Shown here: positions 43,801 to 53,228 of the stretch, one piece after another
Numbering within the stretch: position 1 is the first letter of the stretch
How the letters are laid out: each line of letters begins with the position of its first letter
Source: Lelliottia sp. JS-SCA-14
GTDB lineage: Bacteria > Pseudomonadota > Gammaproteobacteria > Enterobacterales > Enterobacteriaceae
Direction of reading: 5' to 3'
Assembly: GCF_035593345.1 (NCBI RefSeq)
Contig: NZ_CP141606.1
Coordinates: forward strand, 2,108,001-2,172,000
DNA: 64,000 bases
Made by a program: the position numbers and the translations under genes
The notes under the pieces: generated by a model
Databases searched by the model: none
What the model was told of the DNA's origin: nothing
Seen by the model: the letters and a program-made list of their open reading frames with translations, nothing else

Positions 43801-43880
43801 GTTTCGAGACCTATTGGGTGCCTAAATACGTTGACCAGGCGTTGCAAAAATTAGACGTCTTCTTCGATAAGAATATCTAA
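43800..43880 (+). pseudogene. C-terminal tail of another gene, truncated
   Basis: Plus-strand codons read RFETYWVPKYVDQALQKLDV and then FFDKNI before a TAA at 43878. The composition looks like real coding sequence, but no start or upstream part is present. It abuts, at about 43800, the minus-strand hydrolase remnant. A weak hairpin (GCCAG at 43892 with CTGGC at 43906) and CTTTT follow. The parent family is not recognised. Confidence 0.5.
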
Positions 43881-44101
43881 TCCGACGCGGTGCCAGACTT
43901 TCCGGCTGGCCTTTTCATAAACGCATCGCGAACCCAAGATTACCAAAAGCGGAGTGAAAGATAATTACGTGAAATAACCAGGGGCTATGAATGAAATTCA
44001 TAAATCAAAAGGGGAGAGGTTTGCCAGCAGAAAGGTATAACTGCAGTATGGCTTTTGGAATTTAACAGGGAGAATTCAGAAAACTGAGGAGTAAAGCGAA
44101 A

Positions 44102-44178
44102 TGGTGCGTCCGAGTGGACTCGAACCACCGACCCCCACCATGTCAAGGTGGTGCTCTAACCAACTGAGCTACGGACGC
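44102..44178 (-). tRNA. valW: tRNA-Val (GAC), second of a tandem pair
   Basis: 77 nt read leftward: acceptor GCGTCCG, D-arm GCTCAGTTGGTTAGAGC, anticodon arm CCACCTTGACATGGTGG with anticodon GAC, T-arm GGTTCGAGTCC, encoded CCA end. It is identical to the copy 20 bp away. The position next to mdtK matches the valV/valW pair of E. coli. Its 3' end points to the accessory region. Confidence 0.97.
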
Positions 44179-44198
44179 ACTGTACAGATTTTTTTGAA

Positions 44199-44275
44199 TG
44201 GTGCGTCCGAGTGGACTCGAACCACCGACCCCCACCATGTCAAGGTGGTGCTCTAACCAACTGAGCTACGGACGC
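44199..44275 (-). tRNA. valV: tRNA-Val (GAC), first of a tandem pair
   Basis: Same 77-nt sequence as the neighbouring copy, with anticodon GAC and encoded CCA. It is promoter-proximal: a sigma70 promoter lies about 30 bases upstream on the minus strand. The two copies form one short tRNA operon. Confidence 0.97.
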
Positions 44276-44303
44276 ATCATGTTGTCTGTGACAACGGGGT
44301 CGA

Positions 44304-44332
44304 ATATTAGCGACAGTGAGTGGATGAGGCAA
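44304..44332 (-). promoter_or_regulatory. Sigma70 promoter of the tRNA-Val operon
   Basis: On the minus strand, -35 TTGCCT (44332-44327), a 17-base spacer and -10 TAATAT (44309-44304). The GC-rich discriminator that follows (TCGACCCCG) is typical of growth-rate and stringently controlled stable RNA promoters. Confidence 0.85.
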
Positions 44333-44401
44333 GAGGGAAAATGCAATTTTCTTCCGTATTTCACGCGATTGCTGTATTCCCGCGCAAAATGAGGAGAAAG
44401 T

Positions 44402-44419
44402 AGCCGCCCGAAGGCGGCT
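44402..44419 (-). terminator. Terminator of mdtK with UUCG loop
   Basis: Minus strand AGCCGCC, loop TTCG, GGCGGCT, then ACTTTCT. The extra-stable tetraloop supports a real hairpin, though the T-run is short. Confidence 0.8.
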
Positions 44420-44428
44420 TACGGGTAA

Positions 44429-45802
44429 TTAACGCGCAGCGCGCTGCAAAATGATAGTCGACGGCTGGCGTTGCAGGAAGCGCATGCGCAGCATCATCAG
44501 GATTGCGGCGGAGGTTAAGCCGATGATAAAGCCCATCCAGAAACCGGCCGGGCCCATTCTGTCGACCACCAGATCCGTCAGCGCCAGCACGTAGCCGCTC
44601 GGCAGGCCGAGCACCCAGTAGGCGATAAAGGTGATATAGAAAATCGAGCGCGTATCTTTATAGCCACGCAGAATGCCGCTGCCGATCACCTGAATCGAAT
44701 CGGAAATCTGATACACCGCCGCCAGCAGCATCAGCTGTGAGGCGAGGATCACCACTTCCGGGTTGTCGTTGTAGAGCAGGGCGATTTGCTCGCGCATCAC
44801 GACGGTGAAGATCGCGGTACAGGCCGCCATGCACACGCCGACCATCAGGCCGGTCCGTGCGGCGGTTTGCGCATCCAGCGTCGAGCCCTGGCCCAGACGA
44901 TAGCCGACGCGGATGGTGGTGGCAGCGGCCAGCGACATCGGCAGAACGAACATCAGCGAGCTAAAGTTGAGGGCAATCTGGTGGCCTGCCACGTCGACAA
45001 TCCCCAGCGGCGACACCAGCAGGGCGACGACCGCAAACAGCGTCACTTCAAAGAACAGCGCCAGCGCGATAGGCAGGCCCAGCTGGACCAGACGCTTCAT
45101 GACCTCCATATCCGGCTTGCTGAAACGTGGCTCGTTACGGATATCACGCATCGAACGCGCGCGTTTGACGTACCACAGCATGCTGATAAACATCACCCAG
45201 TACACCGCCGCTGTCGCCACGCCACAGCCCACGCCGCCGAGTTCCGGCATGCCGAAGTGACCGTAGATAAAGACGTAGTTCACCGGAATGTTGACCAGCA
45301 GGCCGATAAAGCCGAACACCATGCCGGGTTTGGTTTTGGCCAACCCTTCGCACTGGTTACGCGCCACCTGGAAGAACAGATAGCCCGGCGCGCCCCACAG
45401 CAACGCCCGCAGATAGCCGACGGCTTTATCGGCCAGCACGGGGTCGATATTGTGCATGGAGCGAATAATATGGCCCGCGTTCCACAGCACAATCATGATA
45501 AGAACAGAGACCGAACCGGCGAGCCAGAAGCCCTGGCGCACCTGGTGGGCGATACGATCGCGTCGGCCTGAGCCGTTAAGCTGGGCGATAACCGGGGTTA
45601 AGGCCAGCAGCAGCCCGTGGCCGAAAAGAATGGCCGGGAACCAGATAGAGGTACCGATCGCAACGGCGGCCATATCGGTGGCGCTGTATCCGCCCGCCAT
45701 GACCGTATCCACAAATCCCATTGCGGTTTGAGCGACCTGCGCGATGATCACCGGTATTGCCAGTGCTAATAACTGACGCGCTTCATTCATGTACTTCTGC
45801 AC
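44429..45802 (-). CDS. mdtK: MATE multidrug efflux pump MdtK (NorM)
   Basis: Inner-membrane multidrug and toxin extrusion pump of 457 aa, the same length as E. coli MdtK and nearly identical in many segments. It uses a cation gradient to export fluoroquinolones, dyes and other cationic compounds. Twelve helices are expected. Diagnostic stretches are [26 protein letters not shown] near the N-terminus and [14 protein letters not shown] with [17 protein letters not shown] near the C-terminus. It diverges from ribC, as in K-12, and lies beside the tRNA-Val pair. An internal duplication is typical of MATE proteins. Confidence 0.97.
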   Translation of the reverse strand: MQKYMNEARQLLALAIPVIIAQVAQTAMGFVDTVMAGGYSATDMAAVAIGTSIWFPAILFGHGLLLALTPVIAQLNGSGRRDRIAHQVRQGFWLAGSVSVLIMIVLWNAGHIIRSMHNIDPVLADKAVGYLRALLWGAPGYLFFQVARNQCEGLAKTKPGMVFGFIGLLVNIPVNYVFIYGHFGMPELGGVGCGVATAAVYWVMFISMLWYVKRARSMRDIRNEPRFSKPDMEVMKRLVQLGLPIALALFFEVTLFAVVALLVSPLGIVDVAGHQIALNFSSLMFVLPMSLAAATTIRVGYRLGQGSTLDAQTAARTGLMVGVCMAACTAIFTVVMREQIALLYNDNPEVVILASQLMLLAAVYQISDSIQVIGSGILRGYKDTRSIFYITFIAYWVLGLPSGYVLALTDLVVDRMGPAGFWMGFIIGLTSAAILMMLRMRFLQRQPSTIILQRAAR

Positions 45803-46030
45803 GTGAACACCTTTTGTATTGTTGTTATTTGAGAGACTAAAAAACCCGCCAAAACTGGCAGTAAGAAGAAGATGCAGGGGGAATGCCAGCTATTGTAGCG
45901 GGGATTCTCTATTTATCTAGTGAAAAAATCGCCAGAAAATGCGCTCCGCTGGCAACCTCTTTTTCCAACTGTTATTGTGATGCGATTAAAACGGTGTCAC
46001 CACCGTTGGGATAAAACAGGAGTGGTAAGC

Positions 46031-46672
46031 ATGTTTACTGGTATTGTGCAGGGCACCGCAAAACTGGTGTCCATTGATGAAAAACCCAATTTCCGTACCC
46101 ATGTAGTGGAGCTGCCGGAATATATGCTCGACGGTCTGGAGACCGGCGCATCGGTGGCCCACAATGGCTGTTGTCTGACGGTGACAGAGATTAACGGGAA
46201 TCGCATTAGCTTTGATCTGATGAAAGAGACGCTGCGTATTACCAATCTCGGCGAGCTGGTGGTGGGCGATATGGTCAACGTTGAGCGCGCGGCGAAATTC
46301 AGCGATGAGATCGGCGGGCATTTAATGTCGGGCCATATTATGTCCACCGCTGAAGTATCGAAAATTCTGACCTCGGAAAATAATCGCCAGATCTGGTTTA
46401 AAGTCCAGGATTCCACATTAATGAAATACATCCTGTACAAAGGATTTATTGGCGTGGATGGGATTAGTTTGACGGTAGGTGAAGTCACGCCGACGCGTTT
46501 CTGCGTGCATTTAATTCCGGAAACTTTGCAGCGTACGACGCTGGGGGCGAAAAAACTCGGCCACCGCATTAATATCGAAATTGATCCGCAGACCCAGGCG
46601 GTTGTGGATACCGTTGAGCGCGTGCTGGCGGCGAAAGAATTAGCGAGTCAATTGACGTCGGAAGACGAATAA
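46031..46672 (+). CDS. ribC: Riboflavin synthase alpha chain
   Basis: Catalyses dismutation of two 6,7-dimethyl-8-ribityllumazine molecules to riboflavin, the last step of the pathway. Length is 213 aa, as in E. coli. The start is ATG 46031, because [15 protein letters not shown] is the universal N-terminus; AGGAG lies eight bases upstream. The protein is two tandem lumazine-binding barrels: the first has [16 protein letters not shown] and [16 protein letters not shown], and the second [15 protein letters not shown] and [17 protein letters not shown]. No FMN riboswitch is visible upstream, as expected, since in enterobacteria it precedes ribB. The symbol ribE is also used. Confidence 0.98.
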   Translation: MFTGIVQGTAKLVSIDEKPNFRTHVVELPEYMLDGLETGASVAHNGCCLTVTEINGNRISFDLMKETLRITNLGELVVGDMVNVERAAKFSDEIGGHLMSGHIMSTAEVSKILTSENNRQIWFKVQDSTLMKYILYKGFIGVDGISLTVGEVTPTRFCVHLIPETLQRTTLGAKKLGHRINIEIDPQTQAVVDTVERVLAAKELASQLTSEDE

Positions 46673-46700
46673 AATAAACCCCGGATAGCCGGGGTTTATT
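46673..46700 (+). terminator. Terminator of ribC
   Basis: AATAAACCCCGG pairs with CCGGGGTTTATT across ATAG, a 12-bp perfect stem starting one base after the stop codon. Confidence 0.93.
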
Positions 46701-46722
46701 CATTGAAGATGAGCACGTTTGT

Positions 46723-46755
46723 TGCCGGGCGGCGCTGCGCTTACCCGGCCTACAA
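46723..46755. repeat. REP element between ribC and cfa
   Basis: A single unit reading GCCGGGCGGCGCTGCGCTTA and then CCCGGCCTACAA. It is the same REP class as at 4537-4622. Confidence 0.85.
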
Positions 46756-46766
46756 AAGCCATATTC

Positions 46767-47915
46767 TCACCGCGCCACGCGCAATCCGTGTTCCACACCG
46801 CGGCTAAACACCACCTGCCAGAGCTGAATATCCCGCGCGCGAAACGCCCCTGCGCAGGCATTCAGATAATAGCTAAACATCCGTTTGAAGCGTTCCGAAT
46901 AGTTATCAGCAATTTCCGGCCATGAGGCGATAAAACGCGAATGCCAGGCCATCAGGGTCGTGTCGTAGTCCGCGCCAAAGTTGTGCCAGTCTTCGACAAT
47001 AAAGTGCGACTCGCTGGCATCAGCAATCTGGCGAACCGAGGGCAGGCAGCCGTTCGGGAAGATGTATTTGTTGATCCACGGGTCAACGGAATGGTCCGTC
47101 TTTTTGGAGCCGATGGTGTGCAGCAGGAAAAGACCTTCCGGTTTCAGGTTGCGGTCGGCAACCGTGAAATAGGTGTTGTAATTCTTCGGACCGACGTGCT
47201 CGAACATCCCCACCGAGACGATACGGTCAAACTGGTCGTCCAGATCGCGATAGTCCTGCAGCAGAATGGTCACATCCAGACCCGCACAGCGCTCCTGCGC
47301 CAACTTCTGCTGCTCGGCGGAAATGGTCACGCCGACAACGCTCACGCCGTAATTTTTCGCCATGTAATAAGCCAGTCCGCCCCAGCCGCAGCCGATATCT
47401 AAAACCCGCATGCCGGGCTGAAGCTGCAGTTTTTCGCAGATTAAACGCAGCTTGGCCTGCTGTGCATCTTCAAGGGTGGTGGCGTCTTTCCAGTAGGCGC
47501 AGGAATATTGCATAAACGGGTCAAGCATGCGGCTGAAAAGATCGTTTCCGAGATCGTAATGCTCTTTCCCGACAATCCACGCCCGCTTTTTACTTTGCAA
47601 ATTGAGCAATCGCGCAGAGGCGATACGCAGGGTGTCTTTCAGGCGGTGAGGGAGCTGGTTTTCCAGCCCGGCACGCAGAACGTTATGGAAAAACATATCC
47701 AGCCGCTCGCAATCCCACCAGCCGTCCATGTAGCTCTCGCCCAGACCGAGCGAACCTTCCTGCAGAACGCGTTTGAAAAAATCGGGGTGTTTTACCTGAA
47801 TATCGGATGGGGCAGACCCGTTAATCGCGACGCCCGCCCGACTCAGTAATTCATTGACGATCCGAAACCAGTCATTGTCCCGGACATTGACTTCTTCTAT
47901 ACACGATGAACTCAT
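46767..47915 (-). CDS. cfa: Cyclopropane fatty acyl phospholipid synthase
   Basis: Methylates cis double bonds of membrane phospholipid acyl chains using S-adenosylmethionine, acting on the membrane surface in stationary phase and acid stress. The length is 382 aa, as in E. coli, from ATG 47915 with GGAG five bases upstream. An in-frame start at 47990 would add 25 unrelated residues. Seen are the N-terminal lipid-binding part (EGSLGLGESYMDGWWDCERLDMF), HYDLGNDLFSRMLDPFMQYSCAYW, the SAM-binding VLDIGCGWGGLAYYMA and the active-site region VSVGMFEHVGPKNY. In E. coli a long leader is a target of small RNAs such as RydC; the 296 bp upstream here leaves room for one. Confidence 0.98.
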   Translation of the reverse strand: MSSSCIEEVNVRDNDWFRIVNELLSRAGVAINGSAPSDIQVKHPDFFKRVLQEGSLGLGESYMDGWWDCERLDMFFHNVLRAGLENQLPHRLKDTLRIASARLLNLQSKKRAWIVGKEHYDLGNDLFSRMLDPFMQYSCAYWKDATTLEDAQQAKLRLICEKLQLQPGMRVLDIGCGWGGLAYYMAKNYGVSVVGVTISAEQQKLAQERCAGLDVTILLQDYRDLDDQFDRIVSVGMFEHVGPKNYNTYFTVADRNLKPEGLFLLHTIGSKKTDHSVDPWINKYIFPNGCLPSVRQIADASESHFIVEDWHNFGADYDTTLMAWHSRFIASWPEIADNYSERFKRMFSYYLNACAGAFRARDIQLWQVVFSRGVEHGLRVAR

Positions 47916-48064
47916 AGCTTCTCCATCACCTGCTGTGATCAGAACCTTCAAACAGCGTAGCCGTTTTTTATGGTTTGTGAGAAATCCCACGGTTTTTCCG
48001 CGAGGCTAATATCCGACGTAGAACAGAGGAAGGGAGATAACCCTTACCGAAAGGCCTTCCATGG

Positions 48065-48094
48065 TAAAACGGGAGCACTCCGGCTCCCGTTAAC
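48065..48094 (-). terminator. Terminator of punC
   Basis: Minus strand AACGGGAGC, six-base loop, GCTCCCGTT, followed by TTACC. It separates punC from the cfa promoter region. Confidence 0.75.
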
Positions 48095-48211
48095 ACATAA
48101 TATTTATCGTATTTGTGTGAAGCAAATTTAGTATAGGCTGCAAAAAACGGTGATTCAACCGAAAGTTATTAGCAGCCTAATCACTAAAATGTCACATAAT
48201 TGCTGGCGCGA

Positions 48212-49396
48212 TTATGCCTGTGCCGTTTCGTTCACTCGATCTTTCGCTGAGGCCTGCATGCGATAGCCCAGCGCGGCGAGAACCACGGTCGCCAGCATCA
48301 CGCTGGTGGTGGTCATCAGCGGGGTGGCGATGAGCGCCGAAACAATCAGGCTTGCCAGGAAGCACAGACCCAGCTGCAGGGTGTTTTGCAGCGCCGCTGC
48401 ACGCCCCGTCGCATGCGGGAACGGACGCAGCGCCTGCGCCACCACGATAGGGTAGATCGCACCGTTCGCCACGGCCATCACACAGAACGGGATCAGAATC
48501 TCCGTCAGCCCGACGTCTGGAATAAAGCCAACGGCCCAGGTCCCAATCACACTCACCGCGAAGAGCACCAGCAGCCACGGCAGCATCTGCTGTCCCTGCC
48601 ATTTTTGCAGCGCTGCGCGGCAGCCGTAACCGCCGACCAGGAAGGCGATGGTCTGCGGGACATAGCTCAGGCCGATGACCGCCGGGCTGTAGCCCATATC
48701 GTGCAGAATAAACGGCGAACCGGTCAGCCACGCAAAGAAGCTGGCGGAGCAGGCGGCGTAGACCAGCACGTTGCCGCGATAGGCGCGGGAGCGCAGCAGG
48801 GAGAGGAAGGTGACGCGATTATCCGTCGTTTCAGCAGGTTTGGATGACGCCGGTTTCAGCGCGAAGGCCGGTAACATCAGCACCAGAGTGATGATAAACA
48901 GGGTGGCGAAGATCGCCTGCCAGTCAAAATGCACCAGGATCCAGCTGCCGAGCAGCGGGGCCAGGGCCGGAGAAAGACCGACCAGCGGCATGATGGTGGC
49001 AAAAATACGGTTCACGCGTGACGCGGGGTAGTAGTCCGTGACCAGCGCCTGCCAGGTCACCGCCGCGGCACACACGCCGAATGCCTGAATGAAACGCAAC
49101 ACTAAAAGCCAGGTCGCATCGCGCACCCAGAGCATGCCCAGACAGCCGACGGCAAAAATCGCCAGACCTAAGAGTAAAATCGGTTTACGACCGTAGCGGT
49201 CGGAGAGTGGTCCCCACAGCAGCTGCGCGAAGGCAAAACCGGCGAGGAACAGGCTCAGGCTGGCGCTGATGGCGGCGGCAGGGGTCTGTAAATCCGCCTG
49301 CATCGCGGCAAACGCGGGCAGGTACATGTCGGTGGCCAGGAAGCCCAGCACGCTTAAGCCGCCGAGCCAGACCAGGAATCCTTTGTTGGGTTGCAT
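48212..49396 (-). CDS. punC: Purine/purine nucleoside MFS transporter PunC (YdhC)
   Basis: Inner-membrane Bcr/CflA-type major facilitator of 394 aa, closely matching E. coli YdhC. YdhC was renamed PunC because it imports purine nucleosides such as adenosine under control of PunR. Diagnostic parts are the N-terminus [20 protein letters not shown], the MFS motif [13 protein letters not shown] between helices two and three, and [26 protein letters not shown]. The C-terminus is shorter than in K-12 and ends [10 protein letters not shown]. The gene is divergent from punR with a 115-bp spacer that should hold the PunR operator. The function is transferred from the E. coli protein. Confidence 0.95.
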   Translation of the reverse strand: MQPNKGFLVWLGGLSVLGFLATDMYLPAFAAMQADLQTPAAAISASLSLFLAGFAFAQLLWGPLSDRYGRKPILLLGLAIFAVGCLGMLWVRDATWLLVLRFIQAFGVCAAAVTWQALVTDYYPASRVNRIFATIMPLVGLSPALAPLLGSWILVHFDWQAIFATLFIITLVLMLPAFALKPASSKPAETTDNRVTFLSLLRSRAYRGNVLVYAACSASFFAWLTGSPFILHDMGYSPAVIGLSYVPQTIAFLVGGYGCRAALQKWQGQQMLPWLLVLFAVSVIGTWAVGFIPDVGLTEILIPFCVMAVANGAIYPIVVAQALRPFPHATGRAAALQNTLQLGLCFLASLIVSALIATPLMTTTSVMLATVVLAALGYRMQASAKDRVNETAQA

Positions 49397-49511
49397 TGTT
49401 TTTATTTCCTAAAGAGGGCAGGTATTCACTGGCGCAGAGTGTAGGGAGTGCAAACTGCCTTGTGAAACGCTAATATTTGGTGGTTGCATTCAAAAATTTT
49501 GCAGGCAAAAA

Positions 49512-50423
49512 ATGTGGTCTGAATATTCCTTAGAAGTGGTTGATGCGGTTGCGCGTAACGGCAGCTTTAGCGGCGCGGCCCAGGAACTGCACCGCGTTCC
49601 GTCTGCGGTGAGCTATACCGTGCGTCAGCTTGAAGAGTGGCTGGCGGTTCCGCTGTTTGAGCGCCGCCACCGCGACGTCGTCCTGACGCCTGCGGGCGTC
49701 TGGTTTTTGAAAGAAGGGCGATCTGTTATCAAAAAAATGATGATCACCCGCGAGCAGTGTCAGCAGATTGCCAACGGCTGGCGCGGCCATCTTGCCATTG
49801 CAGTCGATAACATCGTCAAACCGGAGCGCACCCGCCAGATGGTGGTCGATTTTTATCGCCACTTCTCGGACGTGGAGCTGCGCGTCTCCCAGGAGGTGTT
49901 CAACGGCGTGTGGGATGCGCTCTCTGACGGCAGGGTGGAGATGGCGATCGGTGCCACGCAGGCGATCCCGGTGGGCGGACGCTATGCCTTTCGCGATATG
50001 GGAGCCCTGAGCTGGACCTGCGTCGTGGCGCGCGATCATCCCCTCGCCGCCATTGAAGGTCCGCTGAGCGATGACACGTTGCGCAACTGGCCGTCGCTGG
50101 TGCTGGAAGACACGTCCCGCTCGCTGCCAAAACGCATCACCTGGCTGCTGGATAACCAGCGGCGGGTGGTGGCCCCAGACTGGGAAACCTCGGCGACCTG
50201 TCTTTCCGCAGGGCTGTGCGTCGGCATGGTGCCGGTGCATTTTGCGCGCCCGCGCATCGATCGCGGTGAGTGGGTGGCATTAACGCTGGAAAACCCGTTC
50301 CCGGATGCGGCCTGTTGCCTGACCTGGCAGCAAAACGATATGTCACCGGCGCTGGCGTGGCTGCTGGAGTATCTGGGGGATAGCGAAACGCTGAACAGAG
50401 AGTGGCTGAAGGAGCCGGAATAA
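49512..50423 (+). CDS. punR: LysR-family regulator PunR (YdhB)
   Basis: LysR-type regulator of 303 aa, corresponding to E. coli YdhB, renamed PunR, which activates punC in response to adenosine. The helix-turn-helix is LEVVDAVARNGSFSGAAQELHRVPSAVSYTVRQLEEWLAVPLFERR. The effector domain includes LAIAVDNIVKPERTRQMVVDFYRHF and WETSATCLSAGLCVGMVPVHFA. The arrangement divergent from its target is typical of LysR pairs. It converges with purR, with only 18 bp between the stops. This clusters two purine-responsive regulators. Confidence 0.95.
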   Translation: MWSEYSLEVVDAVARNGSFSGAAQELHRVPSAVSYTVRQLEEWLAVPLFERRHRDVVLTPAGVWFLKEGRSVIKKMMITREQCQQIANGWRGHLAIAVDNIVKPERTRQMVVDFYRHFSDVELRVSQEVFNGVWDALSDGRVEMAIGATQAIPVGGRYAFRDMGALSWTCVVARDHPLAAIEGPLSDDTLRNWPSLVLEDTSRSLPKRITWLLDNQRRVVAPDWETSATCLSAGLCVGMVPVHFARPRIDRGEWVALTLENPFPDAACCLTWQQNDMSPALAWLLEYLGDSETLNREWLKEPE

Positions 50424-50441
50424 CCGGCCCCTCAGAGATGA

Positions 50442-51467
50442 TTAACGGCGGTAATCGCGGAACGGACCGTCGGCGACGGAGCGGCGTTCAATCAGGCGCG
50501 GGTGGACTTCAATCGACTGCGACTCTTCACGTTTGCTGACGATGCGGTCCATCAGCATGTTGAAGGCCGTTTCACCCAGCGAGTCTTTCGGCTGGTGAAT
50601 GGTCGTCAGCGCCGGGGTGAAGTAGCGGGCGTTGCGCACGTTATCGTACCCGATCACAGAAATGTCCTGCGGGACGCGCAAACCGAGTTCGTCGGCTGCG
50701 CAAAGGGCGCCCATCGCCATAATATCACCGCCGATAAAGACCGCGGTCGGACGATGTGACTGGGAGACAATCTGCTGCATGGCGCGATAGCCGGACTCAG
50801 GCTCGAAGTCGCCCTGCACGATCCAGTTTTCCGGCACCGTGATCAGCGCTTCTTCCATCGCTTTCATGAAGCCAGCCAGACGGCCTGCGCCGGTGTTGCG
50901 CTCCAGCGGACCCGGGATCACGCCGATTTCGCGGTGACCGCGTTCAATCAGGTAACGGCCCGCCATGTAGCCGCCTTCAAAGGCGTTGTCGTTCACGGAG
51001 TCGGTGAAATCGGCGCGGGTATCGCCCCAGTCCATCACCACCATCGGGATGTGACGATACTCTTCCAGCATCGAGAGCACGGATTCCGGGTATTCAGAAC
51101 ACATCACCAGCAGGCCATCGACGCGCTTTTGCGCCATCATTGACAGGTAAGCGCGCTGCTTTTCCTGGCTGTTCCAGGCGTTGCCGAGAATCAGGGTGTA
51201 GCCCTTCTGGAAGCAGTTTTTCTCAACGGCTTCGATGATCTCCGCGAAATAGGCGGCTTCGCTGCTGGTCGCCAGCAGGCCGATCGATTTGGTGTGATTC
51301 ACTTTCAGGCTGCGCGCCACGGCACTCGGAGAGTAGTGCAGCTCTTTGATGGCAGCCCATACGGCGTTGCGCGTCTCTTCCGCAACAAAACGCGTTTTGT
51401 TAATTACATGTGATACGGTTGTAGTGGAAACGTTTGCGCGTTTCGCCACATCTTTAATTGTTGCCAT
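50442..51467 (-). CDS. purR: Purine repressor PurR
   Basis: LacI-family repressor of 341 aa that binds hypoxanthine or guanine as corepressor and shuts off purine biosynthesis genes. The N-terminus [27 protein letters not shown] is the helix-turn-helix, and [15 protein letters not shown] is the hinge helix that enters the minor groove. The periplasmic-binding-type core follows, with [31 protein letters not shown] and [19 protein letters not shown]. It is nearly identical to the E. coli protein. Two PurR boxes, one upstream and one inside the first codons, indicate the dual-operator autoregulation known from K-12. Confidence 0.99.
   Translation of the reverse strand: MATIKDVAKRANVSTTTVSHVINKTRFVAEETRNAVWAAIKELHYSPSAVARSLKVNHTKSIGLLATSSEAAYFAEIIEAVEKNCFQKGYTLILGNAWNSQEKQRAYLSMMAQKRVDGLLVMCSEYPESVLSMLEEYRHIPMVVMDWGDTRADFTDSVNDNAFEGGYMAGRYLIERGHREIGVIPGPLERNTGAGRLAGFMKAMEEALITVPENWIVQGDFEPESGYRAMQQIVSQSHRPTAVFIGGDIMAMGALCAADELGLRVPQDISVIGYDNVRNARYFTPALTTIHQPKDSLGETAFNMLMDRIVSKREESQSIEVHPRLIERRSVADGPFRDYRR
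51424..51439 (-). promoter_or_regulatory. PurR box inside the purR coding region
   Basis: Plus strand GTGGAAACGTTTGCGC, close to the consensus ACGCAAACGTTTGCGT. It overlaps codons of the helix-turn-helix, matching the position of the second autoregulatory operator in E. coli. Confidence 0.8.
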
Positions 51468-51511
51468 TACATGTCACTCCAGACCATATCTTAAACTCCT
51501 GAAATACTTAA

Positions 51512-51527
51512 AGGTAAACGTTTGCCT
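51512..51527 (-). promoter_or_regulatory. PurR box in the purR leader
   Basis: AGGTAAACGTTTGCCT, a near-perfect palindrome around AAACGTTT, 45 bp upstream of the purR start. It corresponds to the first autoregulatory operator. Confidence 0.88.
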
Positions 51528-51763
51528 TCTCTCACCCTTATCTCGCAATGTGAATTGCGATACGCCGGGAAAACGACTCAGAACGTCAGGAGGGGGTCAG
51601 TGGCCGGTACGCTTATAAATTTAGCGTGGAATTTTGTCTTATCTTGATGAAAAGGGGAAGAGCAAAAACGGTTATCAGTCTAAATCCAGGAAGATTTTTG
51701 GGGGAAACTGTGTAAAAATGAGCAAGCTCACTTTTCGTAAGGTGATTAAAAGGAGAAAAATTG

Positions 51764-51853
51764 ATGAGTACCGATCTGAAGTTTTCGCTGACCACGACCG
51801 TTATTGTGCTGGCTTTGATTGTTGCAGCAGGTCTGACCGCAGCCCTGCACTGA
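51764..51853 (+). CDS. ynhF: Small membrane protein YnhF
   Basis: 29-residue protein with the sequence pattern of E. coli YnhF (MSTDLKFSL, then a transmembrane helix TTVIVLALIVAAGL, ending TAALH). AAGGAG lies eight bases before the ATG. It is a single-span inner-membrane peptide of unknown function. The position between purR and ydhP is the same as in K-12, which makes the call firm despite the size. A GC-rich inverted repeat (GGGAGA/TCTCCC, 51863-51878) follows and may end the transcript. Confidence 0.93.
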   Translation: MSTDLKFSLTTTVIVLALIVAAGLTAALH

Positions 51854-52022
51854 TTTAAGCGGGGGAGAGTTCTCTCCCTCGTCTCCTCTCCCTGATTGTT
51901 ACCCATCCTGCAAAAATCTTTTGCTAATTTGTTAACTTCTCATTTTTTGTGATTGATGTCATGCTTTTGCCATCTTAGTCCTGTGTCGCGCGATGACGAC
52001 GACACGGCATCCGGAGTTAACA

Positions 52023-53189
52023 ATGAAAATCAATTTTCCCCTGCTGGCCCTGGCGATTGGCGCTTTTGGCATCGGCACCACCGAGTTTTCCCCGATGGGG
52101 CTGCTGCCCGTCATTGCTAAAGGTGTGGATGTCTCCATTCCGGCGGCGGGGATGCTCATCAGCGCCTATGCGATTGGGGTGATGATCGGTGCGCCGCTCA
52201 TGACGCTGCTGCTCTCCCATCGTGCCCGCCGCAATGCGCTGATCTTCCTGATGGCGATTTTTACCCTTGGCAACGTGCTGTCGGCGATTGCGCCGGATTA
52301 CACGACGCTGCTGCTGTCGCGCATTCTGACCAGCCTGAACCACGGCGCGTTCTTTGGCTTAGGGTCGGTAGTAGCCGCGAGCGTGGTGCCAAAACATAAG
52401 CAGGCGAGCGCGGTGGCGACGATGTTTATGGGCCTGACCATCGCCAACATTGGCGGCGTTCCGGCGGCGACCTGGCTCGGTGAAGTCATCGGCTGGCGGA
52501 TGTCGTTCCTGGCCACCGCCGGGCTGGGCGTGGTGGCGATGCTCGCGCTGTTCTTCTCCCTGCCGAAAGGCGAGGCGGGTGAGCGCCCGGACGTGCGTAA
52601 AGAGCTGTCAGTGCTGGTGCGCCCGCAGGTGCTGTCTGCCCTGTTAACGACGGTGCTCGGCGCAGGTGCGATGTTCACGCTCTACACCTATATCTCTCCC
52701 GTGCTGCATGACATCACCCACGCCACGCCGCTGTTTGTGACGGCGATGCTGGTCCTGATCGGCGTGGGCTTCTCACTCGGGAACTATCTCGGCGGCAAGC
52801 TGGCGGATCGCTCGGTCACCGGTACGCTGAAAGGCTTCTTAACCCTGCTGATTGTAATTATGCTCGCCATTCCCTGGCTGGCGCGTAACGAATTCGGTGC
52901 GGCCATTGCGATGGTGGTGTGGGGCGCGGCGACCTTTGCGGTGGTTCCGCCGTTGCAGATGCGCGTGATGCGTGTGGCACACGAAGCGCCGGGTCTGTCG
53001 TCGTCCGTGAATATCGGCGCGTTTAATCTCGGTAATGCGCTCGGCGCGGCAGCGGGTGGGGCGGTGATTTCGGGCGGGCTGGGATACAGCTTTGTCCCGG
53101 TGATGGGGGCGATTATTGCGGCTCTTGGTCTGCTGCTGGTTCTCACATCCGGTCGCAAAGAGCCGGAACCGGCAAGCGTGACGGAATAA
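52023..53189 (+). CDS. ydhP: MFS transporter YdhP
   Basis: Inner-membrane major facilitator of the DHA1/AraJ group, 388 aa with twelve helices. It is close to E. coli YdhP throughout (IGAFGIGTTEFSPMGLLPVIAKGVDVSIPAAG, then LLLSHRARRNALIFLMAIF). ATG 52023 has GGAG five bases upstream and gives the same N-terminus as K-12; an earlier in-frame start at 51993 would add ten unrelated residues. Over-expression work in E. coli suggests arabinose-like sugar or drug efflux, but the natural substrate is unknown. It converges on sodB with a shared terminator. Confidence 0.96.
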   Translation: MKINFPLLALAIGAFGIGTTEFSPMGLLPVIAKGVDVSIPAAGMLISAYAIGVMIGAPLMTLLLSHRARRNALIFLMAIFTLGNVLSAIAPDYTTLLLSRILTSLNHGAFFGLGSVVAASVVPKHKQASAVATMFMGLTIANIGGVPAATWLGEVIGWRMSFLATAGLGVVAMLALFFSLPKGEAGERPDVRKELSVLVRPQVLSALLTTVLGAGAMFTLYTYISPVLHDITHATPLFVTAMLVLIGVGFSLGNYLGGKLADRSVTGTLKGFLTLLIVIMLAIPWLARNEFGAAIAMVVWGAATFAVVPPLQMRVMRVAHEAPGLSSSVNIGAFNLGNALGAAAGGAVISGGLGYSFVPVMGAIIAALGLLLVLTSGRKEPEPASVTE

Positions 53190-53192
53190 ACC

Positions 53193-53223
53193 AAAAACGC
53201 AGAAGGGCAAAACCCTTCTGCGT
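53193..53223. terminator. Shared ydhP/sodB terminator
   Basis: ACGCAGAAGGG pairs with CCCTTCTGCGT across a five-base loop. On the minus strand it runs into TTTTTGG, so it is best placed to end sodB. Confidence 0.93.
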
Positions 53224-53228
53224 GTCTC

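Noticed and set aside
44198..44392. An open frame across the tRNA-Val gene.
   Set aside because: It overlaps the tRNA and its promoter and has no coding character.
45803..46030. Possible FMN riboswitch before riboflavin synthase.
   Set aside because: No conserved RFN stem pattern was seen; in enterobacteria that element precedes ribB.
48192..48731. An alternative minus-strand frame of 179 codons within punC.
   Set aside because: It overlaps the well-matched punC frame and has a GC-shadow composition.
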